Made by a program: the position numbers and the translations under genes. From the NCBI GenBank assembly GCA_049792815.1, contig JBARBG010000030.1:35399-99398 (forward strand): 64,000 nucleotides of DNA, read 5' to 3'. The notes under the pieces are model-generated. The model saw only the letters and a list, made by a program, of their open reading frames with translations. It searched no databases and was not told the DNA's origin. Shown here in pieces: positions 23,990 through 35,220 of this stretch (positions are counted from its first letter, which is position 1; every line of letters starts with the position of its first letter). The DNA is from DAIDKA01 sp049792815. GTDB lineage: Bacteria; Pseudomonadota; Gammaproteobacteria; Steroidobacterales; Steroidobacteraceae.

Positions 23990-24107
23990 ATATCAATATT
24001 TTACGGACATATTGAGCCACTACCCGCTCCAATAGACCCATCCACATGGCTTCCATGCCAAACTCGCCCTGGCGCACAGCCCCTGCCGCGCCCCCAAGGA
24101 GAGGTCA

Positions 24108-24536
24108 TTGAGAATACTTCCTGCGCTGCTCTTGTGCATATGCATGGTGGGCACTGCAGCGCATGCGCAGAACACGCCCGTGGGATTGTGGAAGACCGTC
24201 GACGACCACACCGGACAGGACAAGTCACTGGTTCGCATCAGCGAGTCCGGTGGCGTGGTGAGCGGCAGGGTTGAGAAGCTGCTGCATCCGTCAAAGCCCA
24301 ATCCGCTGTGCGATAAATGCCGCGACGAGCGCCAGGGCAAACCCATCGTCGGCCTCTCGATCATTGAAGGACTCAGACAGCACGGCGAGGTGTGGGAGGA
24401 CGGAACCATCCTCGACCCTGAGAACGGCAAGATCTATACCGTGCGGCTGAAGCCGGTGGACGGCGGCAGAACGCTTCAGGTACGCGGCTACATCGGTCCG
24501 TTCTTCCGCACCCAGACCTGGAGCCGCGTCGAGTGA
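24108..24536 (+). CDS. DUF2147 domain periplasmic protein
   Basis: A 142-residue exported protein. The signal peptide LPALLLCICMVGTAAHAQ is followed at once by the family start NTPVGLWKTVDD. The conserved core includes GKPIVGLSIIEGL, DGTILDPENGKIY and LQVRGYIGPFFRTQTWSR. DUF2147 proteins are small beta-rich envelope proteins of unknown function. Translation begins at TTG 24108, supported by AAGGAGAGG five bases upstream. The next gene overlaps its stop (GTGA), so the two are co-translated. Confidence 0.85.
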   Translation: MRILPALLLCICMVGTAAHAQNTPVGLWKTVDDHTGQDKSLVRISESGGVVSGRVEKLLHPSKPNPLCDKCRDERQGKPIVGLSIIEGLRQHGEVWEDGTILDPENGKIYTVRLKPVDGGRTLQVRGYIGPFFRTQTWSRVE

Positions 24537-24976
24537 AGTCACGAACGACTGATCAGCGGGTCATGCTGATCGCGGGCTTTGTGTTGCTACTGCTCGGGCC
24601 TGCGAGCGCACTCACCGCCGACTACACCGGCCTCGACCCGATCGATCGCCAGACCCTGGAGCGGGCGCTCTACCTGTGCCAGTGGAAAAGCAGTCACGAC
24701 GTTCCGGACAGCGCGCCAATTCCCGCGGTCTGCAAGAGCGGCGCGGTATCAATCGAAGATGCCATGCTGCAGGACAAGCAGTGGTGGACGTTCTGGACGC
24801 GCTTGAACCCCGAGGAGGCCTTGAAGGCGAACCAGGAATTCAGCACAGACTTTGCAGGCTTCCAGGCACGGCTGAAGGTGAAGCCGCAGCTGGCGCAAGA
24901 CCTGCTCCCGTCGGGCATCAGGCTGGCGAAGGATGATTGGCGGCTGTGGCTGGTGCACAAGCTCACCCAACCTTAG
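24533..24976 (+). CDS. Exported hypothetical protein
   Basis: A 147-residue protein I do not recognise. It starts at GTG 24533, overlapping the DUF2147 stop by four bases. A signal peptide is visible (VMLIAGFVLLLLGPASALTA). The mature part has two Cys about 20 residues apart (LYLCQWKS and AVCKSG) that could form a disulfide, and a helical C-terminal half. Genetic coupling to the DUF2147 gene suggests a shared envelope role. It converges on the propeller gene with a 2-base gap. Confidence 0.65.
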   Translation: MKSRTTDQRVMLIAGFVLLLLGPASALTADYTGLDPIDRQTLERALYLCQWKSSHDVPDSAPIPAVCKSGAVSIEDAMLQDKQWWTFWTRLNPEEALKANQEFSTDFAGFQARLKVKPQLAQDLLPSGIRLAKDDWRLWLVHKLTQP

Positions 24977-24978
24977 AT

Positions 24979-25620
24979 TCAGCGCGCGCGCTTGGGCCGT
25001 CGCACGGCCCGGACCTTGCCGCTGGTACCACCGCCACAGAAGAAGCGGTCGCCGCCATCGGACTCGAGTCCCGAGACACCCACTCCCGGGGGCATCTCGA
25101 GCGCCGCCAGCACCTCACCGGTTTGCGGGTCGACGCGCCGCAATTCGCTGGCCTCGCCTTGCCAGGTCCCGTGCCACAGGTCGCCGTCGACCCACGTGAC
25201 CCCGGTGACGAAGCGCGTTGAATCGATGGTACGCAGAATCGCCCCGGTGTCCGGATCGACCTGGTGGATCTTTCCTTCCCGATAATGCCCCACCCAAAGC
25301 GTGCCTTCGGCCCAGGTGAGTCCGGAGTCACCACCGCGGGCGGGCGCCGGGATACTGCCCAGCACATTGCCGGTCTTGGGATCGATCTTCTGGATGCGGT
25401 CCTCGGCGAGCTGAAACAGGTGCTCCCCGTCGAAGGCCGTACCGGCATGCGCGGCGACGTCGATTGAGCGCTGAATTGACCCGCTCGCAGGATCGAAGGC
25501 AGTCAGCTTCCCTCCGGACGCAAACCAGACACTCTGTCCGTCATAGGTGACGCCATTGACGCGATCGACACCCGGAAAGGGACCGTACTCACGGACAATT
25601 TCGGCGGTTGAACGACTCAT
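24979..25620 (-). CDS. Beta-propeller (glutamine cyclotransferase/Vgb-like) protein
   Basis: A 213-residue protein of repeated propeller blades: VNGVTYDGQSVWFASGGKLTAFDPASG, DGEHLFQLAEDRIQKIDPKTG and EGTLWVGHYREGKIHQVDPDTG are successive ~40-residue units (each shown as a blade, not aligned). The W/F-x-x-GxxxKIxxVDPxTG pattern resembles streptogramin lyase (Vgb) and glutaminyl cyclase propellers. There is no signal peptide. Catalytic residues cannot be assigned. It is the second gene of an operon, 10 bases after the HTH regulator gene. Confidence 0.72.
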   Translation of the reverse strand: MSRSTAEIVREYGPFPGVDRVNGVTYDGQSVWFASGGKLTAFDPASGSIQRSIDVAAHAGTAFDGEHLFQLAEDRIQKIDPKTGNVLGSIPAPARGGDSGLTWAEGTLWVGHYREGKIHQVDPDTGAILRTIDSTRFVTGVTWVDGDLWHGTWQGEASELRRVDPQTGEVLAALEMPPGVGVSGLESDGGDRFFCGGGTSGKVRAVRRPKRAR

Positions 25621-25630
25621 ACCCGCCATC

Positions 25631-26884
25631 TTAAGCAATGGGCAGCGCCGTGGGGAGTAACAAGATCGTCGTGAATCCCAGCGCCGAGGAGGTCCAGCGG
25701 CGCGCTCGCCCGCGACCGAACGCCTGCACCTTGCCGGTCGCCGCAAGCGCATCGAGTACGCGCTGGGTCGTACGCTGGCTCCCACCCAGCACCAGCGCCA
25801 GCGCTGAACTGGACCACGGCTCCCCGTCGGCGAGCAGGCCGAGCATTGCCGCATGCTTCTCCGCAACGGGCGGCGCCAACACGATGACTTCGTGCGAGCG
25901 TCGCGGCACCAGCATGAAACCACGCTGGGTCGCGTTCACGCCGGCCAGCGCTCGAAGCGCCACCCGCAACCGCCCAATCTGCACCCGCAGCCGCACGCGA
26001 TACGATTCGTCGGCGCGTTTCGCGCGAAATGCCCGCGCCACGAGCTCCTGCCTGGATGCATCGTGTGGCCACGCCTCAGCCAGCGTGCTGGCGATCGCAA
26101 AGAGCACTGGGCGGCGCGCGAGGGCAACAACCGTGCTTTCGTCGCGCACGACGTAACGGCACGCGTCCACGACCAGGGCCTTTGACGCCAGCAGCGCCAC
26201 AACGTCTTCCAGCCGCAGAATCTGCTGCTCCTCACGGCCAATGCGGCGCGCCGCGGGGGCGTTGAGGGTGCGCACCGCACTTTGGACTTCCGCCAACAGC
26301 GCCGGGATGCCTGCCTGATTGGCGGCGCGTTCGGCGCGCGCCAGCGCCGCACGCGCCGTGTGCGTCTGCAGGCGTCGCATCGCGATCGATGCGACGACCA
26401 ACTCATAGGCGGCCTGAGATGCCGGCGGGAAGGGCGCGGGGTCGAGTTTGCCAAGCGTGCGTTCGGCCTGATCCAGGCGCCCGATCAGGAGCAGCCGCCG
26501 GACCTCAAGAAATCGTGCATGTGCCGCATTGACCGAGTCGCCATGGGCCGCCAGAGTTGCCCGGGCCGTCTCGAGTGTTTTCGCCGGCCACCCCAGGTCG
26601 CGCGCGGCAAGCGCGATCTCGGCCTCGGCGACCAAGCACCGCGCGCGGGATACGGCCTCCTTCGGACCAAAGGCGCGCGCGGCACGGCGTAGCAGAGCCT
26701 TCGCCCGAACGAGATCACCCAGCTGCGCCATCGCGATGCCGCGAATCGCGAGCGCCGGCGCGTCCTCGCGCAATGCCACCCGCTTCAGCGCGCCCAGGCT
26801 GTCACCCACTGCGAGTGCACGCGCCGCGGCATTGATCAGTGAGTCCAATGCAATCCCGCCAAACTTGTCACTCCCAACATTCAA
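25631..26884 (-). CDS. Putative HTH regulator with TPR-like repeats
   Basis: A 417-residue Ala/Arg-rich protein. The N-terminal ~210 residues are helical repeats of TPR type (for example GIAMAQLGDLVRAKALLRRAARAF). The central region RVRLRVQIGRLRVALRAL resembles a winged-helix DNA-binding module of the OmpR/SARP kind. A second helix-turn-helix-like segment lies near the C-terminus (SSALALVLGGSQRTTQRVLDALAATG). Its precise family is not certain. It is divergent from the DUF899 gene and lies 10 bases before the propeller gene, both plausible targets. Confidence 0.6.
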   Translation of the reverse strand: MNVGSDKFGGIALDSLINAAARALAVGDSLGALKRVALREDAPALAIRGIAMAQLGDLVRAKALLRRAARAFGPKEAVSRARCLVAEAEIALAARDLGWPAKTLETARATLAAHGDSVNAAHARFLEVRRLLLIGRLDQAERTLGKLDPAPFPPASQAAYELVVASIAMRRLQTHTARAALARAERAANQAGIPALLAEVQSAVRTLNAPAARRIGREEQQILRLEDVVALLASKALVVDACRYVVRDESTVVALARRPVLFAIASTLAEAWPHDASRQELVARAFRAKRADESYRVRLRVQIGRLRVALRALAGVNATQRGFMLVPRRSHEVIVLAPPVAEKHAAMLGLLADGEPWSSSALALVLGGSQRTTQRVLDALAATGKVQAFGRGRARRWTSSALGFTTILLLPTALPIA

Positions 26885-26940
26885 TGCAGGGCGATTAGAT
26901 TACCCCACTACGAACCACGGTCGAATAAAGGAGCATTGCG

Positions 26941-27723
26941 ATGACAGAACACCGAATCGGCACACGCCAGGACTGGCTTGCGGCGCGTGTCAAGTTGCTG
27001 GATACGGAGAAGGAGTTCACGCGACGCGCTGATGAGGTGGCGCGGCAGCGCCAGGAGTTGCCGTGGGTACGGATCGACAAGCAGTATCGATTCGACACCG
27101 AGCGCGGCAGCGCCTCCCTGGCCGAGCTTTTTGGCGGGCGCTCGCAGCTCATGGTCTATCACTTCATGTTCGGACCCGACTACACCGCGGGGTGTCCGTC
27201 CTGCTCATCGATCGCGGACGGTTTCAACGGGATCGCCGTTCACCTGCAGAACCACGACGTCGCGTTTGCAGCGATATCGCGCGCGCCGCTGCCGAAGTTA
27301 CTGGCGTACCGACGGCGGATGGGATGGGAGTTTCCCTGGGTGTCGGCCCATGGCGGGGATTTCAACGCCGATTTCAACGTGTCCTTCACCGAGGAGCAGC
27401 AGCGGCAGGGCATCGAATACAACTACCGGCGCGAACCCGCCTGGGAGGTGGCCGGGATCGGCGATTCGATGACGAAGCGCGGCGAGGGACCGGTCGCCGA
27501 GCATGCGGCGATGACGGGAACCGATGTGGCCACCTACACGCGCGAACGTCCCGGCATGAGCGCGTTTGCCCTCGAGAACGCCACGGTCTATCACACCTAT
27601 TCGGCCTTCGCGCGTGGACTGGACGGGCTCTGGGGCATGTACTCGTGGCTGGACCGTGCACCCAAGGGGCGCAATGAGACGGGCATCTGGTGGCGGCGGC
27701 ACGATGAATACGGCAAGCGCTGA
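26941..27723 (+). CDS. DUF899 family thioredoxin-like protein
   Basis: A 260-residue protein of the DUF899 family with a predicted thioredoxin-like fold. Conserved features are the N-terminal RQDWLAARVKLLDTEKEFTRRADEVARQR-type helix, QLMVYHFMFGPDY, the CxxC motif GCPSCSSIADGF and the C-terminal YSWLDRAPKGRNE. The reaction is unknown. The ATG is preceded by AAGGAGCA. The following DUF2182 gene overlaps its 3' end by 20 bases, and these two families are often neighbours. Confidence 0.87.
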   Translation: MTEHRIGTRQDWLAARVKLLDTEKEFTRRADEVARQRQELPWVRIDKQYRFDTERGSASLAELFGGRSQLMVYHFMFGPDYTAGCPSCSSIADGFNGIAVHLQNHDVAFAAISRAPLPKLLAYRRRMGWEFPWVSAHGGDFNADFNVSFTEEQQRQGIEYNYRREPAWEVAGIGDSMTKRGEGPVAEHAAMTGTDVATYTRERPGMSAFALENATVYHTYSAFARGLDGLWGMYSWLDRAPKGRNETGIWWRRHDEYGKR

Positions 27724-28471
27724 AGTTGCGCGTTGGCGGGAGGCAGGTGACGCAGCCTTCCTCGCCACCGCGGCGCTGGTCTTCGGCATCGCTGCGGTGG
27801 TGACGGTCCACGGGTGTCTGTCCACGTCGATGTCGATGCCGTGGATGCGGATGCCAGGTCAGACCTGGCCCGGGGTCGCGGCGGGGTTCCTCGGCATGTG
27901 GGTGGCCATGATGGTGGCCATGATGCTGCCCTCCCTGGTGCCCATGCTGCGGCGCTACCGCCGGGCGCTGCGCGAGCTGCACGAGACTCGCCTGGGTCTG
28001 CCGACGACCCTGGTGGCCATCGGCTACTTCTGCGTGTGGAGCGCGTTGGGACTGGCCGCCTTTCCTGTGGGCGTCGCACTGGCGGCGATCGGGACGCGGG
28101 TGCCCGCGATGGCGCGGGCCGTTCCGGTGGCGGTTGGCGTGATCTTGCTGATCGCGGGCATGCTGCAATTTACCGCGTGGAAGGCCCGTCACCTCGCCTG
28201 CTGCCAGAGCGCACCCGGGCATGGCCGCGGGTTACCGGCGGATGCCGGCACAGCCTGGCGCCACGGTCTGCGCTGCGGCCTGCACTGCAGCTTGTGTTGT
28301 GCCGGACCCACGACGGTGCTCCTGGCTTTTGGAGCCATGGACCTGCGCGCCATGGCCATCGTGATGTTGGCGATCACGACTGAACGCCTCGCTCCGGCCG
28401 CAGGGCGCGTGGCGCAAGCCATCGGCAGTGTCGCCGTGGTCGCAGGACTGGCGCTGATTGCCCGCGCCTAG
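27704..28471 (+). CDS. DUF2182 integral membrane protein
   Basis: A 255-residue polytopic protein with about six membrane segments. The Met-rich motif MWVAMMVAMMLPSLVPML is the DUF2182 hallmark and suggests metal binding; a Cys/His-rich loop (GLRCGLHCSLCCAGPT) is a further possible site. The ATG at 27704 lies 20 bases inside the DUF899 gene, so translation is coupled. Convergent with gltD, with a 21-base gap. Family role unknown, possibly metal handling. Confidence 0.83.
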   Translation: MNTASAEVARWREAGDAAFLATAALVFGIAAVVTVHGCLSTSMSMPWMRMPGQTWPGVAAGFLGMWVAMMVAMMLPSLVPMLRRYRRALRELHETRLGLPTTLVAIGYFCVWSALGLAAFPVGVALAAIGTRVPAMARAVPVAVGVILLIAGMLQFTAWKARHLACCQSAPGHGRGLPADAGTAWRHGLRCGLHCSLCCAGPTTVLLAFGAMDLRAMAIVMLAITTERLAPAAGRVAQAIGSVAVVAGLALIARA

Positions 28472-28492
28472 CTACCCGGCAGGTTGCGCCAG

Positions 28493-29977
<1,485 letters not shown>

Positions 29978-29984
29978 GATGAAC

Positions 29985-32900
29985 TCAATTCCCACCCACG
30001 CGCGCGAGGTCGCGCGCGTTTTCTTCAAACGCGGCCATGATGGCCTCGTCGCCCGTCAAACCCTGGTCGTGCGCCTTTCTGATGCAGGACAGCACGCGCT
30101 GGTAGTCCTTGGGCATGACTCTCACGAACTTCGGGGCGCTCAGCTCCCACGCATCCAGCAGCCGCCGCGCGCGACCACTGCGGGTGAGCTGCCAATGCCG
30201 CTCGATCAGCTCGCGCAGCTCCTCGATATCCGCGGCATCCTCGACACCGGTCACCGCCACCATCTGCTGGTTGATGTGGCTGCGGCAATCGCCGTTCTCA
30301 TCGAGCACGTAGGCGACACCGCCGGACATGCCGGCCGCGAAGTTGCGGCCGGTGGGTCCGAGTACCACGACGCGGCCCCCGGTCATGTACTCGCAACCGT
30401 GATCGCCCACACCTTCAACGACGGTCCTCACCCCGCTGTTGCGCACCGCGAAACGCTCACCGGCGCGGCCGCGGAAATAGGCCTCGCCCGTGGTCGCCCC
30501 ATACAGCGCGACGTTGCCGATGATGATGTTCTCCTCGGGCACGAAGGTCGCGGCCGGTGAGGGGCTGACAATGATGCGGCCGCCCGAAAGTCCCTTGCCG
30601 ACGTAGTCGTTGGCATCGCCTTCCAGACGGAACGTCATGCCGGGCGGCATGAAGGCGCCGAAGCTCTGCCCCGCCGAGCCCTTGAACAGCAGCTGAATGG
30701 TGTCCTCGGGCAGACCCTTGGAACCCCAGCGGCGCGTGATGGCGCTGCCGGTGATGGTGCCCACGACGCGGTTCACGTTGCGGATGCTGAGCTCGCCGCT
30801 GACCTTCTCACCGCGCTCGATGGCCGGCTTGCACAGCTCCAGGAGCGTCGTCACGTCCAGGGACTTGTCCAGACCGTGGTCCTGGGTGTCGGTGCAGAAG
30901 CGGCCGATCTCCGGTCCGAGGTCAGGCTGGTACAGGATGCTCGAGAAATCGAAGCCACGGGCCTTCCAGTGGGCGATGGCCTTGCGCGGCTCCAGGCGAT
31001 CCACGCGACCCACCATTTCGGTGAGGGTGCGGAAGCCCAGCTGCGCCATGATCTGGCGCAGATCCTGCGCGATGAAGCGCATGAAATTGACGACATGTTC
31101 CGGTGTGCCCGCGAAGCGCTCGCGCAGCTTCGGATCCTGGGTCGCAACGCCTGCCGGGCAGGTATTCAAGTGGCACACACGCATCATGATGCAGCCGACC
31201 GCCACCAGCGGTGCCGTCGCAAAGCCGAACTCCTCGGCGCCAAGAAGCGCTGCGATCGCCACGTCACGACCGGTCTTCAACTGCCCGTCGGTCTCCACCG
31301 TGATGCGGCTGCGCAGATTGTTCAGCACCAGTGTCTGGTGGGTCTCGGCCAGGCCCAGCTCCCAGGGCAGACCGGCATGGGTGATCGAGGTCTGCGGCGA
31401 GGCGCCGGTGCCGCCGTCATAGCCGCTGATCAGCACGACTTCCGCGTGCGCCTTGGCGACGCCTGCGGCAATCGTGCCCACGCCGACTTCGGCTACCAGC
31501 TTCACGCTGATGCGCGCGTCGCGGTTGCCGTTCTTCAGGTCGTGGATCAGCTCGGCCAGATCCTCGATGGAATAGATGTCATGGTGCGGCGGCGGAGAAA
31601 TCAGGCCGACGCCGGCGGTGGTGTGCCGGGTCTTGGCAATCCAGGGGTAGACCTTGCTGCCCGGCAGCTGGCCGCCCTCGCCGGGCTTGGCGCCCTGCGC
31701 CATCTTGATCTGCAGCTCGCGCGCATTCACCAGGTATTCGCTGGTCACGCCGAAACGCCCCGAGGCCACCTGCTTGATGGCGGAGTTGCGTAAATCCCCG
31801 TTGGGCAGCGGCTGGTAGCGCTCGGGGTCCTCGCCGCCCTCACCGGTGTTGCTCTTGCCGCCGATGCGGTTCATGGCGATGGCCAGGGTCTCGTGCGCTT
31901 CCTTGCTGATGGAGCCATACGACATGGCGCCGGTCTTGAAGCGCTTGACCAGGGACTCGACCGACTCGACCTCCTCGATCGCAATCGCATCGCCGCTTTT
32001 GAACTCCAGCAGGCCGCGCAAAGTGCACAGGTTGGTGGACTGATCGTCGATCAGCTGCGCGTATGACTTGTAGGTTGCGAAACTGTTGGTGCGCACCGAC
32101 TTCTGCAGCCGATGAATGGCCTCGGGGCTGAACAGATGGGTCTCCCCATCGCTGCGCCACTGATACTGGCCACCGGCGGTCAAGGCGCCGCCGTGTGTGC
32201 CACGCGCCGGGAACGCGGCGCGGTGGCGCAGCATGACTTCCTGTGCGACGACGTCCATGCCGATACCGCCGATGCGCGACGACGTCCAGGTGAAGTACTC
32301 ATCGATAACGTCCTGGCGCAGGCCGACGGCCTCGAACACCTGGGCGCCGTGATAGCTCTGCACCGCGGAGATGCCCATCTTGGACATGACCTTGATGACG
32401 CCCTTGGTGGCGGCCTTGGAGAAATTGCTGCAGGCCTTGGTGTGATCGATGTCCTGCAGGAACTCATCGCGGATCATGCCGTCCAGGGTCTCGAATGCCA
32501 GGTACGGATTGATGGCGCTGCAGCCATAGCCGATGAGCAGTGAGAAGTGATGCACTTCACGCGCCTCGCCGGTTTCAAGCACCAGGCTCACGCGGGTGCG
32601 CAGGCCTTCGCGGATCAGGTAGTGGTGCAGGGCCGAAACCGCCAGCAGCGAAGGCACGGCGGCAAAGTCGCGGTTCACACCCCGGTCGCTGAGGATGAGG
32701 ATGTTGACCTCCTCGTCCTCGACCATGCGCCGCGCCGCCAGGCGCAGCTCTTCGATCGACTTGACGAGGCCACGCTCGCCGCGCGTGGCGCGGAACAGGA
32801 TCGACAGCACGCCGACCTTGAGCCCCGGTGCGTGCAGTCGCCGGATCTTGGCGAACTCCTCATTGGTGAGGATCGGGGCGTGCAGTTCCAGGCGGCGGCA

Positions 32901-34652
32901 ATCGGCCCGCTGTGGCATCAGCAGATTGCCCTCGGACCCGAGCCACACCTCCGAGGCGGTGATCAGCTCCTCGCGGATGCAGTCGATGGGCGGGTTGGTC
33001 ACCTGCGCGAACAGTTGCTTGAAATAGTCGTACAGCAGGCGCGGCCTCGACGACAGCGCCGCGAGCGCGGCATCATTGCCCATGGAGCCCACCGCCTCGA
33101 CGCCGCTCTTGGCCATGGGCAGCAGCAGCACGCGCAGGTCTTCGAAGGTGTAGCCGAAGGCCATCTGGCGCTGCACCAGCGTGTCGTGGTCCGGCACCGG
33201 CACTTCGGGGGCCGCCGGCAGATCCTCCAGATGCAACAGATGCTCATCGAGCCACTGCCGATACGGGCGCTCGCTGGCCACCTGGCGCTTGATCTCCTCG
33301 TCCTCGACGATGCGACCGGCTTCGGTGTCGATCAGGAACATGCGCCCCGGCTGCAGGCGGCCCTTGATGAGCACATCCTCGGGCGGCATATCCAGAACGC
33401 CGGCCTCGGAGGCCATCACCACCATGTCGTCCTTGGTCACGTAGTAACGCGCCGGACGCAGGCCATTGCGGTCCAGCACGGCGCCGATCTTGCGCCCGTC
33501 GGTGAAGGTGATGCACGCCGGGCCATCCCAGGGCTCCATCAGGCTGGAATGGAATTCGTAGAAGGCGCGCAATGAATCATCCATGTTCTCGTGGTTCGAC
33601 CACGGTTCGGGAATCATCATCATCACGGCGTGCGGCAGCGAGCGCCCGGCCAGCACCAGTAGCTCCAGCGTATTGTCGAACATCGCCGAGTCGCTGCCAT
33701 TGGGATTGACGATCGGCAGGATCTTCTTCACGTCGTCGCCGAACACATCGGATTCGAACAGCGCCTCGCGCGCCTTCATCCAGTTGATGTTGCCGCGCAG
33801 GGTGTTGATCTCGCCGTTGTGGGCGATATAGCGGTAGGGATGCGAGCGGTCCCAGCTGGGAAAGGTGTTGGTGCTGAAGCGCGAATGCACCAGCGCCAGC
33901 GCCGTCTCCATGGCCGGGTCGTTCAGATCCTTGAAATACTCGGGCAGCTGCCCGGTCAGCAGCATGCCTTTGTAGACGATGGTCTTGTGCGACAGGCTGG
34001 CCACGTACCAGTACTCGGCGCCATCCATGGTGGAGGCGCGGATTTCGCTGTAGGCGCGCTTGCGGATGACATAAAGCTTGCGCTCGAACACCGCCTCATC
34101 GGACAGCGCCGGATCGCGGGCGATGAACACCTGGCGCATGAACGGTTCGCTGGCCTTGGCCGTCTCACCAAGGGTGGAATTGTCGACGGGGAGCGTCCGC
34201 CAGCCGATGATGCTCTGGCCTTCGGACTGGACGATCTGCTCGAAATGTTCCTCAAGGCGGCGGCGGCGGGTCGGGTTGCGTGGCAGGAAAATGATGCCGC
34301 TGCCATACGCCCCCGGGCCCGGCAGCGTCAGGCGCGCCTTGCGGGCGACCTCCTTCAAAAAGGCATGGGGCATCTGCAGCAGCAGCCCCGCACCGTCGCC
34401 GGTATTGATCTCACTGCCGCTGGCACCCCGATGATCCAGATTGCGCAGGACCTGGATCGCATGCTGCACGATCTTGTGGGATTTGCGGCCCTTTATGTCG
34501 ACAACGAAGCCGACTCCGCAGGCATCGTGCTCAAACTGCGGATCATAAAGGCCCTGCTTGCCAGGACGCATGTGCGGGGCCGCCTTCGACTTTGCCGACA
34601 CCTTTTGAGCACCGGTGCCTTGCCCCGGCGCAGTCCTGCCTGTCTTGCTCAT
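29985..34652 (-). CDS. gltB: Glutamate synthase large subunit
   Basis: The alpha subunit of GOGAT, making two glutamates from glutamine and 2-oxoglutarate. The 1555-residue length is slightly above E. coli GltB. The N-terminal glutaminase follows a short propeptide and begins at the catalytic Cys in HDACGVGFV. The FMN-binding synthase domain contains GEGGEDPERYQPLPNG and SGYDGGTGASPQTS. The 3Fe-4S cysteines lie in RVCHLNTCPAGVATQ. The C-terminal beta-helix has GG(R/V)VVVLGPTGRNFAAGMSGG-type repeats. The start MSKTGRT at 34652 has a long Lys-rich propeptide. Operon with gltD. Confidence 0.96.
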   Translation of the reverse strand: MSKTGRTAPGQGTGAQKVSAKSKAAPHMRPGKQGLYDPQFEHDACGVGFVVDIKGRKSHKIVQHAIQVLRNLDHRGASGSEINTGDGAGLLLQMPHAFLKEVARKARLTLPGPGAYGSGIIFLPRNPTRRRRLEEHFEQIVQSEGQSIIGWRTLPVDNSTLGETAKASEPFMRQVFIARDPALSDEAVFERKLYVIRKRAYSEIRASTMDGAEYWYVASLSHKTIVYKGMLLTGQLPEYFKDLNDPAMETALALVHSRFSTNTFPSWDRSHPYRYIAHNGEINTLRGNINWMKAREALFESDVFGDDVKKILPIVNPNGSDSAMFDNTLELLVLAGRSLPHAVMMMIPEPWSNHENMDDSLRAFYEFHSSLMEPWDGPACITFTDGRKIGAVLDRNGLRPARYYVTKDDMVVMASEAGVLDMPPEDVLIKGRLQPGRMFLIDTEAGRIVEDEEIKRQVASERPYRQWLDEHLLHLEDLPAAPEVPVPDHDTLVQRQMAFGYTFEDLRVLLLPMAKSGVEAVGSMGNDAALAALSSRPRLLYDYFKQLFAQVTNPPIDCIREELITASEVWLGSEGNLLMPQRADCRRLELHAPILTNEEFAKIRRLHAPGLKVGVLSILFRATRGERGLVKSIEELRLAARRMVEDEEVNILILSDRGVNRDFAAVPSLLAVSALHHYLIREGLRTRVSLVLETGEAREVHHFSLLIGYGCSAINPYLAFETLDGMIRDEFLQDIDHTKACSNFSKAATKGVIKVMSKMGISAVQSYHGAQVFEAVGLRQDVIDEYFTWTSSRIGGIGMDVVAQEVMLRHRAAFPARGTHGGALTAGGQYQWRSDGETHLFSPEAIHRLQKSVRTNSFATYKSYAQLIDDQSTNLCTLRGLLEFKSGDAIAIEEVESVESLVKRFKTGAMSYGSISKEAHETLAIAMNRIGGKSNTGEGGEDPERYQPLPNGDLRNSAIKQVASGRFGVTSEYLVNARELQIKMAQGAKPGEGGQLPGSKVYPWIAKTRHTTAGVGLISPPPHHDIYSIEDLAELIHDLKNGNRDARISVKLVAEVGVGTIAAGVAKAHAEVVLISGYDGGTGASPQTSITHAGLPWELGLAETHQTLVLNNLRSRITVETDGQLKTGRDVAIAALLGAEEFGFATAPLVAVGCIMMRVCHLNTCPAGVATQDPKLRERFAGTPEHVVNFMRFIAQDLRQIMAQLGFRTLTEMVGRVDRLEPRKAIAHWKARGFDFSSILYQPDLGPEIGRFCTDTQDHGLDKSLDVTTLLELCKPAIERGEKVSGELSIRNVNRVVGTITGSAITRRWGSKGLPEDTIQLLFKGSAGQSFGAFMPPGMTFRLEGDANDYVGKGLSGGRIIVSPSPAATFVPEENIIIGNVALYGATTGEAYFRGRAGERFAVRNSGVRTVVEGVGDHGCEYMTGGRVVVLGPTGRNFAAGMSGGVAYVLDENGDCRSHINQQMVAVTGVEDAADIEELRELIERHWQLTRSGRARRLLDAWELSAPKFVRVMPKDYQRVLSCIRKAHDQGLTGDEAIMAAFEENARDLARVGGN

Positions 34653-34717
34653 GCTTACTCCGAAAACCAACGCGGCGCCTCGTGGCGCCCTTGCGCACTG
34701 GAGCCGGGGGAGGGCTC

Positions 34718-34733
34718 AGAGGTCCGAACCTCT
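34718..34733. promoter_or_regulatory. Inverted repeat in gltB/aryl-polyene divergent region
   Basis: AGAGGT-CCGA-ACCTCT is a perfect 6-4-6 dyad, 66 bases upstream of the gltB start. It lies in the 244-base gap shared with the first aryl-polyene gene. Could be a regulatory operator for either side. Confidence 0.35.
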
Positions 34734-34896
34734 AACGATATCATCCCCGGCAACCATTGGGATGTCCTGGGGGAATATTGCCGACCCGCCGGGCAGCGTC
34801 AATGCGCGCGATGCAGTTGCCCCGTTTCGGGACGCGCAACAGGCGTCATGCACAGCTGCGGGGCGGGCGGCGGTGCGGGGATGCTAATGTTCCTGC

Positions 34897-35220
34897 ATGA
34901 GCCATGACGACCACAGTTTGTGCCACCGGCAGCCGCTGTTCATCGGCGCCGATCATCCGGCGCTACCCGGTCACTTCCCGGGGACCCCAGTGGTGCCCGG
35001 GGTGCTGCTGCTCTCGCAGGTGCTGGATGCCGCCCAGAGCTGGCTCGGTAGGGAGGTCCAGCCGCTGCGCCTGCGCCAGGCCAAGTTCCCTGCCCCCTGG
35101 TTGCCCGGAATGCAGGTGCTGGCAACCCTGGAGCGCGACGCCCGGCTGTTGCGCTTCAAAGTCACAGCCACCGATAAGACCCTGGCGCTGGGCGTTTTCG
35201 AACTGCAGGAGCGCGGCTGA
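34897..35220 (+). CDS. FabA/FabZ-like hot-dog dehydratase of the aryl-polyene cluster
   Basis: A 107-residue single hot-dog protein. The signature HPALPGHFPGTPVVPGVLLL is that of FabZ-type 3-hydroxyacyl-ACP dehydratases, with the catalytic His in GHFPG. In aryl-polyene clusters such enzymes dehydrate the growing beta-hydroxyacyl chain, giving conjugated double bonds. It is short, lacking the N-terminal residues of FabZ. It starts the plus-strand set; the next gene overlaps its stop (TGATG). No clear Shine-Dalgarno sequence precedes the ATG. Confidence 0.75.
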   Translation: MSHDDHSLCHRQPLFIGADHPALPGHFPGTPVVPGVLLLSQVLDAAQSWLGREVQPLRLRQAKFPAPWLPGMQVLATLERDARLLRFKVTATDKTLALGVFELQERG

